Shown here: piece after piece, positions 53,852 through 62,527 of the stretch
How the letters are laid out: the number at the start of each line of letters is the position of its first letter
Position numbering within the stretch: the stretch's first letter is position 1
Program-made: the position numbers and the translations under genes
Assembly: GCF_002257565.1 (NCBI RefSeq)
Contig: NZ_CP022736.1
Coordinates: 4,402,001 to 4,466,000 of the forward strand
Source: Herbaspirillum sp. meg3
GTDB lineage: Bacteria; Pseudomonadota; Gammaproteobacteria; Burkholderiales; Burkholderiaceae_D
DNA: 64,000 nucleotides
Direction: 5' to 3'
Notes under the pieces: generated by a model
Databases searched by the model: none
Seen by the model: only the letters and a program-made list of their open reading frames with translations
Told to the model about the DNA's origin: nothing

Positions 53852-55063
53852 GTGTTTTGGGAAAAGAAGCTCGCAGCTTGGGTAGAGGAAATCCGTCATG
53901 CAACGGCGTTGCCGTTGCGCCTGGAACTGTGGAACGGCCGACAGTTCGACTTCAGCGACGGCGCTCCGCAGGTCACCTTGCGCGTTCCTCATGTATCGGC
54001 CCTGACTTATCTGTTCCAGCCATCTCTGTCTAATCTCGGCGAGGCTTACGTCGAAGGCAAGATTGACGTCGATGGTCCGGTGGCCAGTATCATCAGCGTC
54101 GCTAATACTCTCGCGGCCAAGACATTGAAGGCGGAAGGCAAACTGGCGCGCATCGCCCGCTCTATCCGTCACAGCAAGGAAAAGGATGCGGAGGCCATCC
54201 GCTACCACTACGACGTCTCCAACGACTTCTACAAGCTGTTCCTTGACGAGAATATGGTCTACTCCTGCGCCTACTTTGAAAATGGCGACGAAGACCTCGC
54301 GACGGCGCAGATCAAGAAGATCGATCATATCCTCACTAAAATACAGGTTCGCCCGGGTGACACGCTGCTCGACATCGGATGCGGCTGGGGTGCACTGGTG
54401 CTGCGCGCGGCGCAGAAATTCGGCGCCAAATGCGTGGGTATCACGCTGTCGGAAAATCAATATGCACTGGCCAAGGAACGTGTTGAGAAAGCCGGTCTGA
54501 GCGACCGCATTGAAATCCGTTTGCAGGATTATCGCGATGTCACCGGCACCTTCAACCGGATCACCAGCGTCGGCATGTTCGAACATGTCGGTCTCAAAAA
54601 TCTGCCGATGTACTTCGCGCGCATCAACGCCCTGCTCGCCGATGATGGTCTGGCGATGAATCACGGTATCACCACGACGGATATTGAAAACGGCGAATCA
54701 CCCTATGGTGGTGGCGAGTTCATCGACAAATACGTTTTCCCCGCAGGTGAATTGCCTCACATCAGTCTGGTGCTGAAAGCCATGCAGCAAGGTGGGCTGG
54801 AAGCCTTTGACGTCGAAAATCTGCGCAAGCACTACGCCAAGACCTGTGCCATCTGGGCAGACAATTTTGAAGCAAAGGCAGACGACATTCGCAAGATCAC
54901 CGACGAGAAGCGCTATCGTATCTGGCGCGTTTATCTCGCCGGCAGCTCGCACGGCTTCAATCAGGACTGGATTTCGCTGTATCAGGTCATCTGCGGCAAA
55001 TCCAATCGTCACGCCGACGTCCTGCCCCAATCGCGCCGCTACATCTACGACGCAACGGCTTGA
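53852..55063 (+). CDS. cfa: Cyclopropane-fatty-acyl-phospholipid synthase
   Basis: 403 residues from GTG 53852 with GGAGGG 10 bases upstream. N-terminal lipid-binding region (to about 110), then HYDVSNDFYKLFLDENMVYSCAYF and the SAM site LDIGCGWGALVLRAAQKFG. Known reaction: methylenation of unsaturated phospholipid acyl chains using SAM, protecting membranes under stress. Confidence 0.95.
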   Translation: MFWEKKLAAWVEEIRHATALPLRLELWNGRQFDFSDGAPQVTLRVPHVSALTYLFQPSLSNLGEAYVEGKIDVDGPVASIISVANTLAAKTLKAEGKLARIARSIRHSKEKDAEAIRYHYDVSNDFYKLFLDENMVYSCAYFENGDEDLATAQIKKIDHILTKIQVRPGDTLLDIGCGWGALVLRAAQKFGAKCVGITLSENQYALAKERVEKAGLSDRIEIRLQDYRDVTGTFNRITSVGMFEHVGLKNLPMYFARINALLADDGLAMNHGITTTDIENGESPYGGGEFIDKYVFPAGELPHISLVLKAMQQGGLEAFDVENLRKHYAKTCAIWADNFEAKADDIRKITDEKRYRIWRVYLAGSSHGFNQDWISLYQVICGKSNRHADVLPQSRRYIYDATA

Positions 55064-55081
55064 TCAGTTACTGCCTTGTTC

Positions 55082-55621
55082 CTAGTCGTCTTTGCTTTTC
55101 TCGGCAAAGACTTCGCGGAACTTGGCCAGCTTCGGCGCGACAACGAAGGCGCAATAGCCTTGGAAGGGATGTTGCTGGAAGTAGTTCTGGTGATAGTCCT
55201 CGGCCTTGTAATAAGTTTCTACAGGGCTGAGTTCCGTCACGATCGGCGCGTCCCACACCAGCGCCATTTCGGCGATGATGTGCTTGGCCGTATCTTGCTG
55301 GGCAGGTGAATCATAGTAAATCACCGAGCGGTATTGCGTACCGACGTCATTGCCCTGGCGGTTTAGCGTCGTCGGGTCGTGGATGGTGAAAAACACCTCC
55401 AGAATTTCTCTGAAACTGATCACAGCAGGATCAAACGTCAACTTCACAACTTCCGCATGACCGGTGTCACCATTGCAGACTTGCTCATAGGTCGGCTTGT
55501 TGACATGGCCGCCGGTATATCCGGACTCGACGTGCTGCACGCCTTTCAGCTGCTGGTACACCGCCTCAAGACACCAAAAGCATCCGCCGCCAAGAATTGC
55601 TGTTTCTGATGAAGTATTCAC
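55082..55621 (-). CDS. msrA: Peptide methionine sulfoxide reductase A
   Basis: 179 residues from the GTG at 55621, chosen because GGGAG sits five bases upstream; an earlier GTG at 55660 would add 13 residues. The catalytic motif is GGGCFWCLEAVY, followed by GYTGGHVNKPTYEQVCNGDTGHAEVV. Known reaction: reduces methionine-S-sulfoxide in the cytosol. Convergent with cfa, 18 bp between stops. Functionally related to the periplasmic repair chain proposed at 13369-15130 but unlinked. Confidence 0.95.
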   Translation of the reverse strand: MNTSSETAILGGGCFWCLEAVYQQLKGVQHVESGYTGGHVNKPTYEQVCNGDTGHAEVVKLTFDPAVISFREILEVFFTIHDPTTLNRQGNDVGTQYRSVIYYDSPAQQDTAKHIIAEMALVWDAPIVTELSPVETYYKAEDYHQNYFQQHPFQGYCAFVVAPKLAKFREVFAEKSKDD

Positions 55622-55913
55622 GATCGCTCCCACGTCATTGATTCCGATGTCCGCAATCACAACGTTGATTGCATAGTTATGTTTATACCATTGCTGAGAA
55701 TTAATTTCCTAACGTTGCGTGAGGATAGGCGTCACAATAACTTAACTATTAAGTACGTTTTTTATTGATTTAAGACACTCCAAAACACAGCACGATAAAA
55801 CCAACCCGATCTTTTCAAGCGGGTACATATTGCCCTTCCCGGCGTCCGGGTCACTGCATCGTATTTTTTGGGCATAATGTCGTATTAACCAGAATCGATT
55901 CCACAGGCTTTAG

Positions 55914-56420
55914 ATGCATTCACGCTCCCCGCGCGCTACGTCGCGCGAATTCGATGCCGTACATTTCCGCAAAGCATTATCTCAATTTGCGACCGGCGTT
56001 ACTGTTATCACCACACGCTTGGCTGATGGGACCTTGCTCGGCCTGACCGCGAGCTCGTTTAACTCCGTGTCGCTGAATCCACCTCTGGTGCTGTGGAGCT
56101 TGTCCGAGCAAGCCAGCAGCATGCCTGTGTTCTCGGGTAACTCTCACTATGTGATCAATATTCTGGGCGCCGACCAAGCTGCACTGGCAGAGCAGTTCTC
56201 ACGCAAATCTGCGGATCGTTTCAATGGCGTGGAATACACGCTTTCACGTACGGGACAACCCGTTTTGAAAGGTGTCTCGGCATGGTTCGAATGCCATAAT
56301 CGCAGCCGCTATCCAGAAGGTGATCACGTGATTTTTGTTGGCGAGGTAGAGCATTGCGAGGTGACGCCGCAAGCTGCGTTGGTGTTTCATGACGGGCGGT
56401 TTATCAAGACCGACGCTTAA
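55914..56420 (+). CDS. Flavin reductase family protein
   Basis: 168 residues. FMN-binding split-barrel of the HpaC/flavin reductase type: FRKALSQFATGVTVITTRLADGTLLGLTASSFNSVSLNPPLVLWSL, then FVGEVEHCEV. Known for the family: NAD(P)H-dependent reduction of FMN/FAD, often for a partner monooxygenase. No monooxygenase is adjacent. The 290-bp region upstream is AT-rich with no other feature seen. Confidence 0.88.
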   Translation: MHSRSPRATSREFDAVHFRKALSQFATGVTVITTRLADGTLLGLTASSFNSVSLNPPLVLWSLSEQASSMPVFSGNSHYVINILGADQAALAEQFSRKSADRFNGVEYTLSRTGQPVLKGVSAWFECHNRSRYPEGDHVIFVGEVEHCEVTPQAALVFHDGRFIKTDA

Positions 56421-56443
56421 GCGACTGAACTTGAACGACAAAT

Positions 56444-56470
56444 AAAAAAGCGCCACAAGGGCGCTTTTTT
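56444..56470. terminator. Bidirectional terminator between flavin reductase and ompW
   Basis: AAAAAAGCGCC (56444-56454) with GGCGCTTTTTT (56460-56470), loop ACAAG. Confidence 0.92.
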
Positions 56471-56489
56471 ATTTTCATCTGTACAAAAA

Positions 56490-57236
56490 TTAGAACTTGT
56501 AGCCGACGGACAAGAAGCTCACGACAGGATCCAACGTGATGCTTGTCTTGTAACGTTGAGGCCCCAACGCGGCCGCTGCCCCGCCAGGATTGCCAGTGAT
56601 GTCGGCATCGGTCTTCAGAGGAATATACGAAACCGACAAGCTCATCGACCAACGATCGTTGAAGTTGTAAGTTGCACCAGCGTTCAATACTGGGGCCCAC
56701 GACGAACTCAGCGAAGCGCTGGCAGTACCGCCGGCGGCACCAGTGTTCAGAGCCGCGCGGTTTTGGAAAGTGCTCGACAATTTGACATCCGAGTACCAGA
56801 CATATGTCACGCCAGCACCGACGAACGGACGGAACTTGCTGGTCGCATCGCCAAAGAAATACTTGGCAACAATCGCTGGGCTCCACTGTTTAGCAGTACC
56901 CAGCTCGCCCAGCGCGCCCAGATCACCTTGACCGGTCAGCTTGAATTTCGGTGGCAAACCCAAATCGGCTGTCATCGCGATGTTGTCGGTGAAGAAGTGA
57001 GTAAATGCGATACCAACTGTATCCGCGTTACCGACGGAAGAGTGGCTGTTCGGGAAATAACCAGCCCCCGGACCATTCGACTTTGTCAGACCTTCGCTGG
57101 AATCCTGAGGTGTGAAATGGAACCAGCCCAGATTCACAACGTTGCTACCGGCAGTTTGTGCCATAGCAGGTGCAGCGAAAGCAGCAGCGATGGACAGCGC
57201 AGCGATTTTAGGCAAAAGGGAAAATTGTTGCTTCAT
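56490..57236 (-). CDS. ompW: OmpW-family outer-membrane protein
   Basis: 248 residues. Signal peptide ends APAMAQ (about 26). An eight-stranded barrel is expected, with NVVNLGWFHFTPQDSS, THFFTDNIAMTADLGLPPKFKLTGQG, AKYFFGDATSKFRPFVGAGVTYVWY and DRWSMSLSVSYIPLKTDADI, ending in phenylalanine (SVGYKF) as needed for barrel assembly. Known role: small hydrophobic-substrate channel; often oxygen- or stress-regulated. Ribosome site GGAGAC. The 5' region to 57474 shows no clear regulator site. Confidence 0.94.
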   Translation of the reverse strand: MKQQFSLLPKIAALSIAAAFAAPAMAQTAGSNVVNLGWFHFTPQDSSEGLTKSNGPGAGYFPNSHSSVGNADTVGIAFTHFFTDNIAMTADLGLPPKFKLTGQGDLGALGELGTAKQWSPAIVAKYFFGDATSKFRPFVGAGVTYVWYSDVKLSSTFQNRAALNTGAAGGTASASLSSSWAPVLNAGATYNFNDRWSMSLSVSYIPLKTDADITGNPGGAAAALGPQRYKTSITLDPVVSFLSVGYKF

Positions 57237-57514
57237 GTGTCGTCTCCAAATGTAAAGGGCTGCGCCCCGTTTTATAAATTATCCGGCTCTTAGTCCGAAG
57301 GTTTTTGGCTACGTTGTGCGTTGCCTGTTTTTGTTGAATGCCCAGAGGAATCATGGAATCCCGTCTTTACACTCATAAGACAAAAAGAACGCGCGTGCTA
57401 TTCTTTTGCGATACTATGCCAGCTTTAATTAGCTTTGTATAGACGTGTATTTTTTTGGCAACTGGAAATAGTTTTGACTATTGAATCAGCAGCAATGCTG
57501 CTGAAAAAAGCACG

Positions 57515-58543
57515 TCAGCTCGCAAATAAACGAGAAAGAATTCCAGTTGAATCGAAGGCAGCACGACGCAAGCGATCATTGATGCCTTGCCATGCCGAGG
57601 TGGAGGGAGTTGCTTCCACCAGAATGACATCTGCATTCCGGTGATCCATATCTCGCAGCGCAGCATACAGATCATGGGCATACTGATCGGCATCCAGCGA
57701 CATCGCCATAAAGGCATGCGAGGCGGTAATTGGTATCGTGCGGTAGATGACGGCAGCCTTGTAACCAGCGTCCGCGAGTTTTTTCACGGTATCTGCCAAT
57801 TGTTCCGCCGGGACCTGAGCTACCGGTGTGCGTGGCGCATAATGCGCATCAAGCGTACCCGATGCGCGCGGTGCTGCAGCATCCGGTGAACGTGGAGCAA
57901 CACCTAGCACGGCGGCAATCTGATCAACACTGATCTGTCCCGGCCGCAGCAAAACGGCGCCATGCGTTGCGACACGCGACAAGTCGACTATTGTCGATTC
58001 GATGCCGACTTCACTTGCGCCACCATCCAATACGTAGTCGACAAGACTGTCAGCGTCACTGCCAAATTCGTCCCGGACATGTTCGGCAGTAGTCGGGCTG
58101 ACGTGACCAAACTTATTGGCCGATGGTCCTGCGACACCGCCTTTGCCGCCCTTGAATTCACGCAGCAAAGCTTGTGCGACAGGATGAGACGGACAACGCA
58201 CACCGATTGAATCCTGGCCGCCTGAGGCAGCAGCAGGAACGTGAGCAGCGCGCTTCAGAATCAGTGTCAGCGGCCCCGGCCAAAAAGCTTTGATCAGCGC
58301 GCGCGCCTCGGCCGGTACATCCGCCGCCCAATAAGAAATATCAGCTTCAGGAGCGACGTGAACAATAACCGGATGATTGGCAGGCCGGCCTTTTGCCGTA
58401 TAGATATCGGCAATCGCTGCAGCATTCTCGGCGTCGCCTCCAAGACCGTAGACAGTCTCGGTAGGAAACGCCACCAGCTTGCCCGCTTCGAGCTTGCGCG
58501 CGGCCAGCTTTACCGCTTCCATATCAATCTGTACCGTCGCCAT
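57515..58543 (-). CDS. L-threonylcarbamoyladenylate synthase (Sua5 type)
   Basis: 342 residues from the second ATG of a pair (58543), five bases after AGAGGG. The TsaC/YrdC domain (about 5-200: AGKLVAFPTETVYGLGGDA, KGRPANHPVIVHVA, SIGVRCPSHPVAQALL, GPSANKFGHVSPTTAEHV) is followed by a C-terminal Sua5 domain, making it the long Sua5 form rather than the short TsaC. Known reaction: forms threonylcarbamoyl-AMP for t6A37 in tRNA. Last gene of the pyk-fba-pur cluster. Confidence 0.93.
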   Translation of the reverse strand: MATVQIDMEAVKLAARKLEAGKLVAFPTETVYGLGGDAENAAAIADIYTAKGRPANHPVIVHVAPEADISYWAADVPAEARALIKAFWPGPLTLILKRAAHVPAAASGGQDSIGVRCPSHPVAQALLREFKGGKGGVAGPSANKFGHVSPTTAEHVRDEFGSDADSLVDYVLDGGASEVGIESTIVDLSRVATHGAVLLRPGQISVDQIAAVLGVAPRSPDAAAPRASGTLDAHYAPRTPVAQVPAEQLADTVKKLADAGYKAAVIYRTIPITASHAFMAMSLDADQYAHDLYAALRDMDHRNADVILVEATPSTSAWQGINDRLRRAAFDSTGILSRLFAS

Positions 58544-58572
58544 CATTGCCCTCTTCTGCCTTCTGCCTTTGC

Positions 58573-59784
58573 TTACTGAGCAATGCCGAGAATGACGCAT
58601 GCTGCCGCCAACTGTGCCTGCGCTTGCACCATCGTTGGCGCGACGAAAGTAATGTGACCCATCTTGCGCGCACGACGGGCTTGCGCCTTGCCGTACAAAT
58701 GCAGATGCGCCCCCGGCAGCGCCAGTATTTTGTCCCAGGCGGGTTCGCGCATCTCATCGCTGTCGCCTTCGTACCAGACATCACCAAGGATGTTCAGCAT
58801 GACAGCAGGAGAATGCTGACGCACGTCGCCCAGCGGCAAGCGCGCCATCGCACGTGCCTGCTGTTCAAACTGGCTGGTAATGCACGCGTCCATGGTGTAG
58901 TGACCACTATTGTGCGGGCGGGGCGCCATCTCGTTGACGACCAGCGAGCCATCCGTCAGCACGAAGAACTCGATGCACAGCACGCCGACATAATCGAGCT
59001 TGGCGATGATCGCCAACGCAGCATCCTGAGCCTTCTTTGCAACGACATCCGAAACATGATCCGACGGCACGGTCGTGGTAAACAAGATGCCGTCACGATG
59101 AACGTTCTCGGCAATCGGATACACCACAGCGGCGCCATCGGCACCGCGCGCCACCAATACGGAAACTTCGTAAGCCAGCGGCAGCATTTTTTCCAGGAGA
59201 CAGGTCACGCCCTTCATCTCGGCGAACGCTGTCTTCACATCGGCGCTGCTGCGCACGCGTACCTGGCCTTTGCCGTCATATCCCATGCGCACGGTCTTCA
59301 GAATCCCCGGCAGCAAATCAGCTGGAATCGCATCAATATCCGTCTCGCTGGCGATGATCTTGTGCGGCGCAGGTTGCACACCGGACGCAGCACTGCAATC
59401 AACGAAGAAACGTTTCTCGGCAATGCGGTCCTGCGCAATCGATACGCCGGATGCAGAGGGGGCAACGTAAGTCTTGACAGCCAATGCGGCAAGGCTGTCG
59501 GCCGATACGTTTTCAAATTCCGTGGTGACTGCGCCGCATAAGGATGCGAGTTCTTCCAAGCCTTTAGGATCGGTATAAGAGGTACGAATCAAACGATCTG
59601 CAACCTGCCCTGCCGGACAATCTTCTTCCTGCTCCAGCACGGCGACCTTGAAACCCATCGCCTGCGCAGCGTGAGCAAACATGCGGCCAAGCTGGCCGCC
59701 ACCCATCACGCCCAGCCAGGTGGCCGGCGTCGTGGTGGGGATCGAAACATTGTTATTGTTCGTGAGGGACTGCTTCTGACTCAT
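58573..59784 (-). CDS. purK: 5-(carboxyamino)imidazole ribonucleotide synthase
   Basis: 403 residues. ATP-grasp enzyme opening WLGVMGGGQLGRMFAHAAQAMG after a Thr/Asn-rich 20-residue N terminus. EFFVLTDGSLVVNEMAPRPHNSGHYTMDAC is the metal/ATP site. Known reaction: ATP-dependent carboxylation of AIR to N5-CAIR. Overlaps purE by 4 bp. Confidence 0.97.
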   Translation of the reverse strand: MSQKQSLTNNNNVSIPTTTPATWLGVMGGGQLGRMFAHAAQAMGFKVAVLEQEEDCPAGQVADRLIRTSYTDPKGLEELASLCGAVTTEFENVSADSLAALAVKTYVAPSASGVSIAQDRIAEKRFFVDCSAASGVQPAPHKIIASETDIDAIPADLLPGILKTVRMGYDGKGQVRVRSSADVKTAFAEMKGVTCLLEKMLPLAYEVSVLVARGADGAAVVYPIAENVHRDGILFTTTVPSDHVSDVVAKKAQDAALAIIAKLDYVGVLCIEFFVLTDGSLVVNEMAPRPHNSGHYTMDACITSQFEQQARAMARLPLGDVRQHSPAVMLNILGDVWYEGDSDEMREPAWDKILALPGAHLHLYGKAQARRARKMGHITFVAPTMVQAQAQLAAACVILGIAQ

Positions 59785-60392
59785 AACGGCAACTTCATAT
59801 CCAGGGCAACTTGCGTTTGTTTGACGCGGAAAGCTTCCAGCTTCGCAGCCAGCGCATCGTCGGTGGTCGCCAGCATGGCGATGGCCGACAAGGCGGCGTT
59901 GGCGGCACCGGCTTCGCCGATGGCGTAGGTCGCGACAGGGATACCCTTCGGCATTTGCACGATGGACAGCAGCGAATCTTCGCCACGCAAATACTTGGAT
60001 GGCACCGGCACACCCAGCACCGGCACGATGGTCTTCGCGGCGATCATGCCCGGTAAATGCGCAGCACCGCCGGCACCGGCGATGATGGCGCGCAAGCCGC
60101 GTGCGCGTGCTTTCTCGGCGTAATCAAACATCTGGTCCGGCATACGGTGCGCCGAAACGACCTGCGCTTCATGCGGAATGCCAAACTCTTTCAGAATTGC
60201 CACGGCATGCTGCATGACGTCCCAGTCGGACGACGATCCCATGACGACGCCGACGACCGGCGTTTGTGCGTTGGCTTGTGCGTTGGCTTGTGCGTTGGCT
60301 TGTGCGTTGGCTTGTGCGTTGGCTTGTGCGTTGGCTTGTGCGTTGGCTTGTGCGTTGGCTTGTGCGTTGGCTTGTGCGTTATTGTCGCTCAT
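59781..60392 (-). CDS. purE: N5-CAIR mutase with repeat-bearing N terminus
   Basis: 203 residues. The catalytic part starts near residue 44 (VGVVMGSSSDWDVMQHA) and continues with SAHRMPDQMFDYAEKARARG and AGGAAHLPGMIAAKT, typical class I PurE. Before it stands an extra segment, MSDN followed by ten NAQ units joined by Ala, encoded by a 12-bp tandem repeat (60264-60380). Known reaction: N5-CAIR to CAIR. The enzyme core is intact. The repeat is absent from PurE proteins I know. Confidence 0.96.
   Translation of the reverse strand: MSDNNAQANAQANAQANAQANAQANAQANAQANAQANAQANAQTPVVGVVMGSSSDWDVMQHAVAILKEFGIPHEAQVVSAHRMPDQMFDYAEKARARGLRAIIAGAGGAAHLPGMIAAKTIVPVLGVPVPSKYLRGEDSLLSIVQMPKGIPVATYAIGEAGAANAALSAIAMLATTDDALAAKLEAFRVKQTQVALDMKLPL
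60264..60380 (-). repeat. 12-bp tandem repeat (about 9.75 copies) inside purE
   Basis: The unit TTGTGCGTTGGC (plus strand) is repeated without visible substitutions and encodes Asn-Ala-Gln-Ala on the minus strand. As 12 is a multiple of three, copy changes keep the purE frame. Confidence 0.95.
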
Positions 60393-60394
60393 GC

Positions 60395-61291
60395 TCAGTC
60401 CTTCAGAACATTGCCGGTCAGACGCTCCAGCGCTTCGCGGTATTTCGCGCCAGTCTTCTCGATCACTTCTGCAGGTAATGCAGGTGCAGGCGGCGTCTTC
60501 TTCCAGCCGTCGACAGTTTCCAGATAATCGCGCACGAACTGCTTGTCGAACGACGGTGGCGAGATGCCGACCTTGTAGCTGTCCGCAGGCCAGAAACGCG
60601 ACGAATCAGCAGTCAGCACCTCGTCCATCAGATGCAGCACGCCGTTGTCGTCCAGGCCGAATTCAAACTTGGTGTCGGCGATGATGATGCCGCGTGTCGC
60701 AGCGTAATCAGCGGCGGTCTTGTACAGCTTGATGCTGATGTCGCGCATCTTGTTGGCCAGTTCGCTGCCGATACGTTTTTCCATGTCGGCGAAGCTGATG
60801 TTCTCATCGTGCTCGCCAAGATCGGCCTTGGCTGCGGGGGTAAAAATAGGCTCAGCCAGCTTGGCCGCTTGTTGCAGACCTTCCGGTAATTTGATGCCGC
60901 AGATGGAACCAGACTCCTGATAATCCTTCCAGCCGGAACCGATGATGTAGCCGCGCACAACAGCTTCCACCAGAATCGGTTTGAGGCGCTTGGCAACTAC
61001 GGCGCGGCCGCGTACCTGTTCGACTTCATTGGCGGCAACCACGGTTTCCGGAGCAATACCGGTCAGATGATTCGGCACGATGTCGCCCAACTTCTCGAAC
61101 CAGAAATCCGACATCTGGTTCAACACTTTGCCCTTGCCTGGAATCGGCTCGTTCATGATGACGTCGAATGCTGACAGGCGGTCGGTCGTCACGATCAGCA
61201 ACTTGTCGTCGCCGACGGCATAGTTGTCGCGCACCTTGCCGTTGCCCAGCAAAGGAAGTGAAGTGATGGAAGTTTTGTAGAGGCTGGTCAT
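60395..61291 (-). CDS. purC: SAICAR synthase
   Basis: 298 residues from the ATG at 61291 (MTSLYKTSITSLPLLGNGKVRDNYAVGDDKLL); another ATG five codons earlier is possible. Long, yeast-like form with TDRLSAFDVIMNEPIPGKG, VVRGYIIGSGWKDYQESGSICG and FEFGLDDNGVLHLMDEVLTADSSRFW. Known reaction: CAIR + Asp + ATP to SAICAR. It immediately precedes purE and purK, while purB, the next pathway step, lies apart at 49469. Confidence 0.96.
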   Translation of the reverse strand: MTSLYKTSITSLPLLGNGKVRDNYAVGDDKLLIVTTDRLSAFDVIMNEPIPGKGKVLNQMSDFWFEKLGDIVPNHLTGIAPETVVAANEVEQVRGRAVVAKRLKPILVEAVVRGYIIGSGWKDYQESGSICGIKLPEGLQQAAKLAEPIFTPAAKADLGEHDENISFADMEKRIGSELANKMRDISIKLYKTAADYAATRGIIIADTKFEFGLDDNGVLHLMDEVLTADSSRFWPADSYKVGISPPSFDKQFVRDYLETVDGWKKTPPAPALPAEVIEKTGAKYREALERLTGNVLKD

Positions 61292-61382
61292 GTTGATTCC
61301 GGTCATTCCGTGGGTTGAGGGTCAGGGCTTCGGGGTTACCCTGGAACGGCGAAACTGCCGTTTTTCTACCCACCTTTAAAGT

Positions 61383-61415
61383 CAAAAAACCGGGACTGCT
61401 GTTGCCAGTCCCGGT
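61383..61415 (-). terminator. Intrinsic terminator after fba (minus strand)
   Basis: ACCGGGACTG (61389-61398) pairs with CAGTCCCGGT (61406-61415); on the minus strand the stem is followed by TTTTTTGAC. It splits fba from the pur genes, at least in part. Confidence 0.85.
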
Positions 61416-61439
61416 CGCTTGGTTTGCTCGCCGATCGTA

Positions 61440-62504
61440 TTACTGAACGATTTGGGAGAGCTCGCCCTTCTTGTATTTCTCGGCAATCTTTTCCAGCGGG
61501 ATCGCCTTGATCTTGCCGGCCTGGCCTTCGCAGCCGAACGACAGATAGCGTGCCTTGCACACCAGCTTCGCCGCTTCGCGGGCAGGCTTGAGGTAATCGC
61601 GCGGATCGAACTTGCCTGGATTTTCCATCAGGTAGCGACGGATCGCGCCGGTCATCGCCAGACGAATGTCGGTGTCGATGTTGATCTTGCGCACGCCGTG
61701 CTTGATGCCTTCCTGGATCTCTTCCACCGGCACGCCGTAGGTTTCCTTCATGTCGCCGCCGAATTCACGGATTTCAGCCAGCAGTTCTTGCGGAACGGAC
61801 GACGAACCGTGCATCACCAGATGGGTGTTTGGAATGCGCGCGTGGATTTCCTTGATGCGGTCGATGGCGAGGATGTCGCCGGTCGGCTTGCGAGAGAACT
61901 TGTAGGCGCCGTGCGAGGTGCCGATGGCGATGGCCAGCGCGTCGCATTGCGTCTGCTTGACGAAATCGGCAGCCTGGCCGACGTCAGTCAACAACTGTTC
62001 GCGCGTCATCTTGCCGTCGGCGCCGTGGCCGTCTTCCTTGTCGCCCATCATGGTTTCCAGCGAACCGAGCACGCCCAGTTCGGCTTCCACCGTGACGCCG
62101 ATGGCGTGCGAGAACTCCACCACCTTGCGCGAGACTTCGACGTTGTATTCGTAGCTGGCGACGGACTTGCCGTCTTCCATCAACGAACCGTCCATCATCA
62201 CCGAAGTGAAGCCGGATTTGATCGCGGCCATGCAGACTGCCGGCGACTGGCCGTGGTCCTGATGCATGACGACAGGGATGTGCGGATAGGCTTCGACCGC
62301 GGCTTCGATCAGGTGGCGCAGGAAGGCTTCACCGGCGTACTTACGGGCGCCTGCGGAAGCTTGCATGATGACTGGCGCGCCAACTTCGTCGGCAGCCTGC
62401 ATGATCGCAGTGACTTGCTCCAGATTGTTGACGTTGAACGCTGGCAAACCGTAGCCGTTTTCGGCGGCGTGGTCCAGCAATTGACGCATGGATACGAGAG
62501 GCAT
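61440..62504 (-). CDS. fba: Fructose-bisphosphate aldolase, class II
   Basis: 354 residues. Opens MPLVSMRQLLDHAAENGYGLPAFNVNNLEQ; the zinc site contains VVMHQDHGQS, with VEAELGVLG, AIGTSHGAYKF and MHGSSSVPQE completing the active site. Known reaction: reversible aldol cleavage of fructose 1,6-bisphosphate. Lies 23 bp downstream of pyk. Confidence 0.97.
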   Translation of the reverse strand: MPLVSMRQLLDHAAENGYGLPAFNVNNLEQVTAIMQAADEVGAPVIMQASAGARKYAGEAFLRHLIEAAVEAYPHIPVVMHQDHGQSPAVCMAAIKSGFTSVMMDGSLMEDGKSVASYEYNVEVSRKVVEFSHAIGVTVEAELGVLGSLETMMGDKEDGHGADGKMTREQLLTDVGQAADFVKQTQCDALAIAIGTSHGAYKFSRKPTGDILAIDRIKEIHARIPNTHLVMHGSSSVPQELLAEIREFGGDMKETYGVPVEEIQEGIKHGVRKINIDTDIRLAMTGAIRRYLMENPGKFDPRDYLKPAREAAKLVCKARYLSFGCEGQAGKIKAIPLEKIAEKYKKGELSQIVQ

Positions 62505-62527
62505 AATAAACTCCAGAACGATAGAAA

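Noticed and set aside
60264..60380. Tandem repeats considered as a CRISPR array
   Set aside because: Units are 12 bp, contiguous and without spacers, and are in frame with purE.
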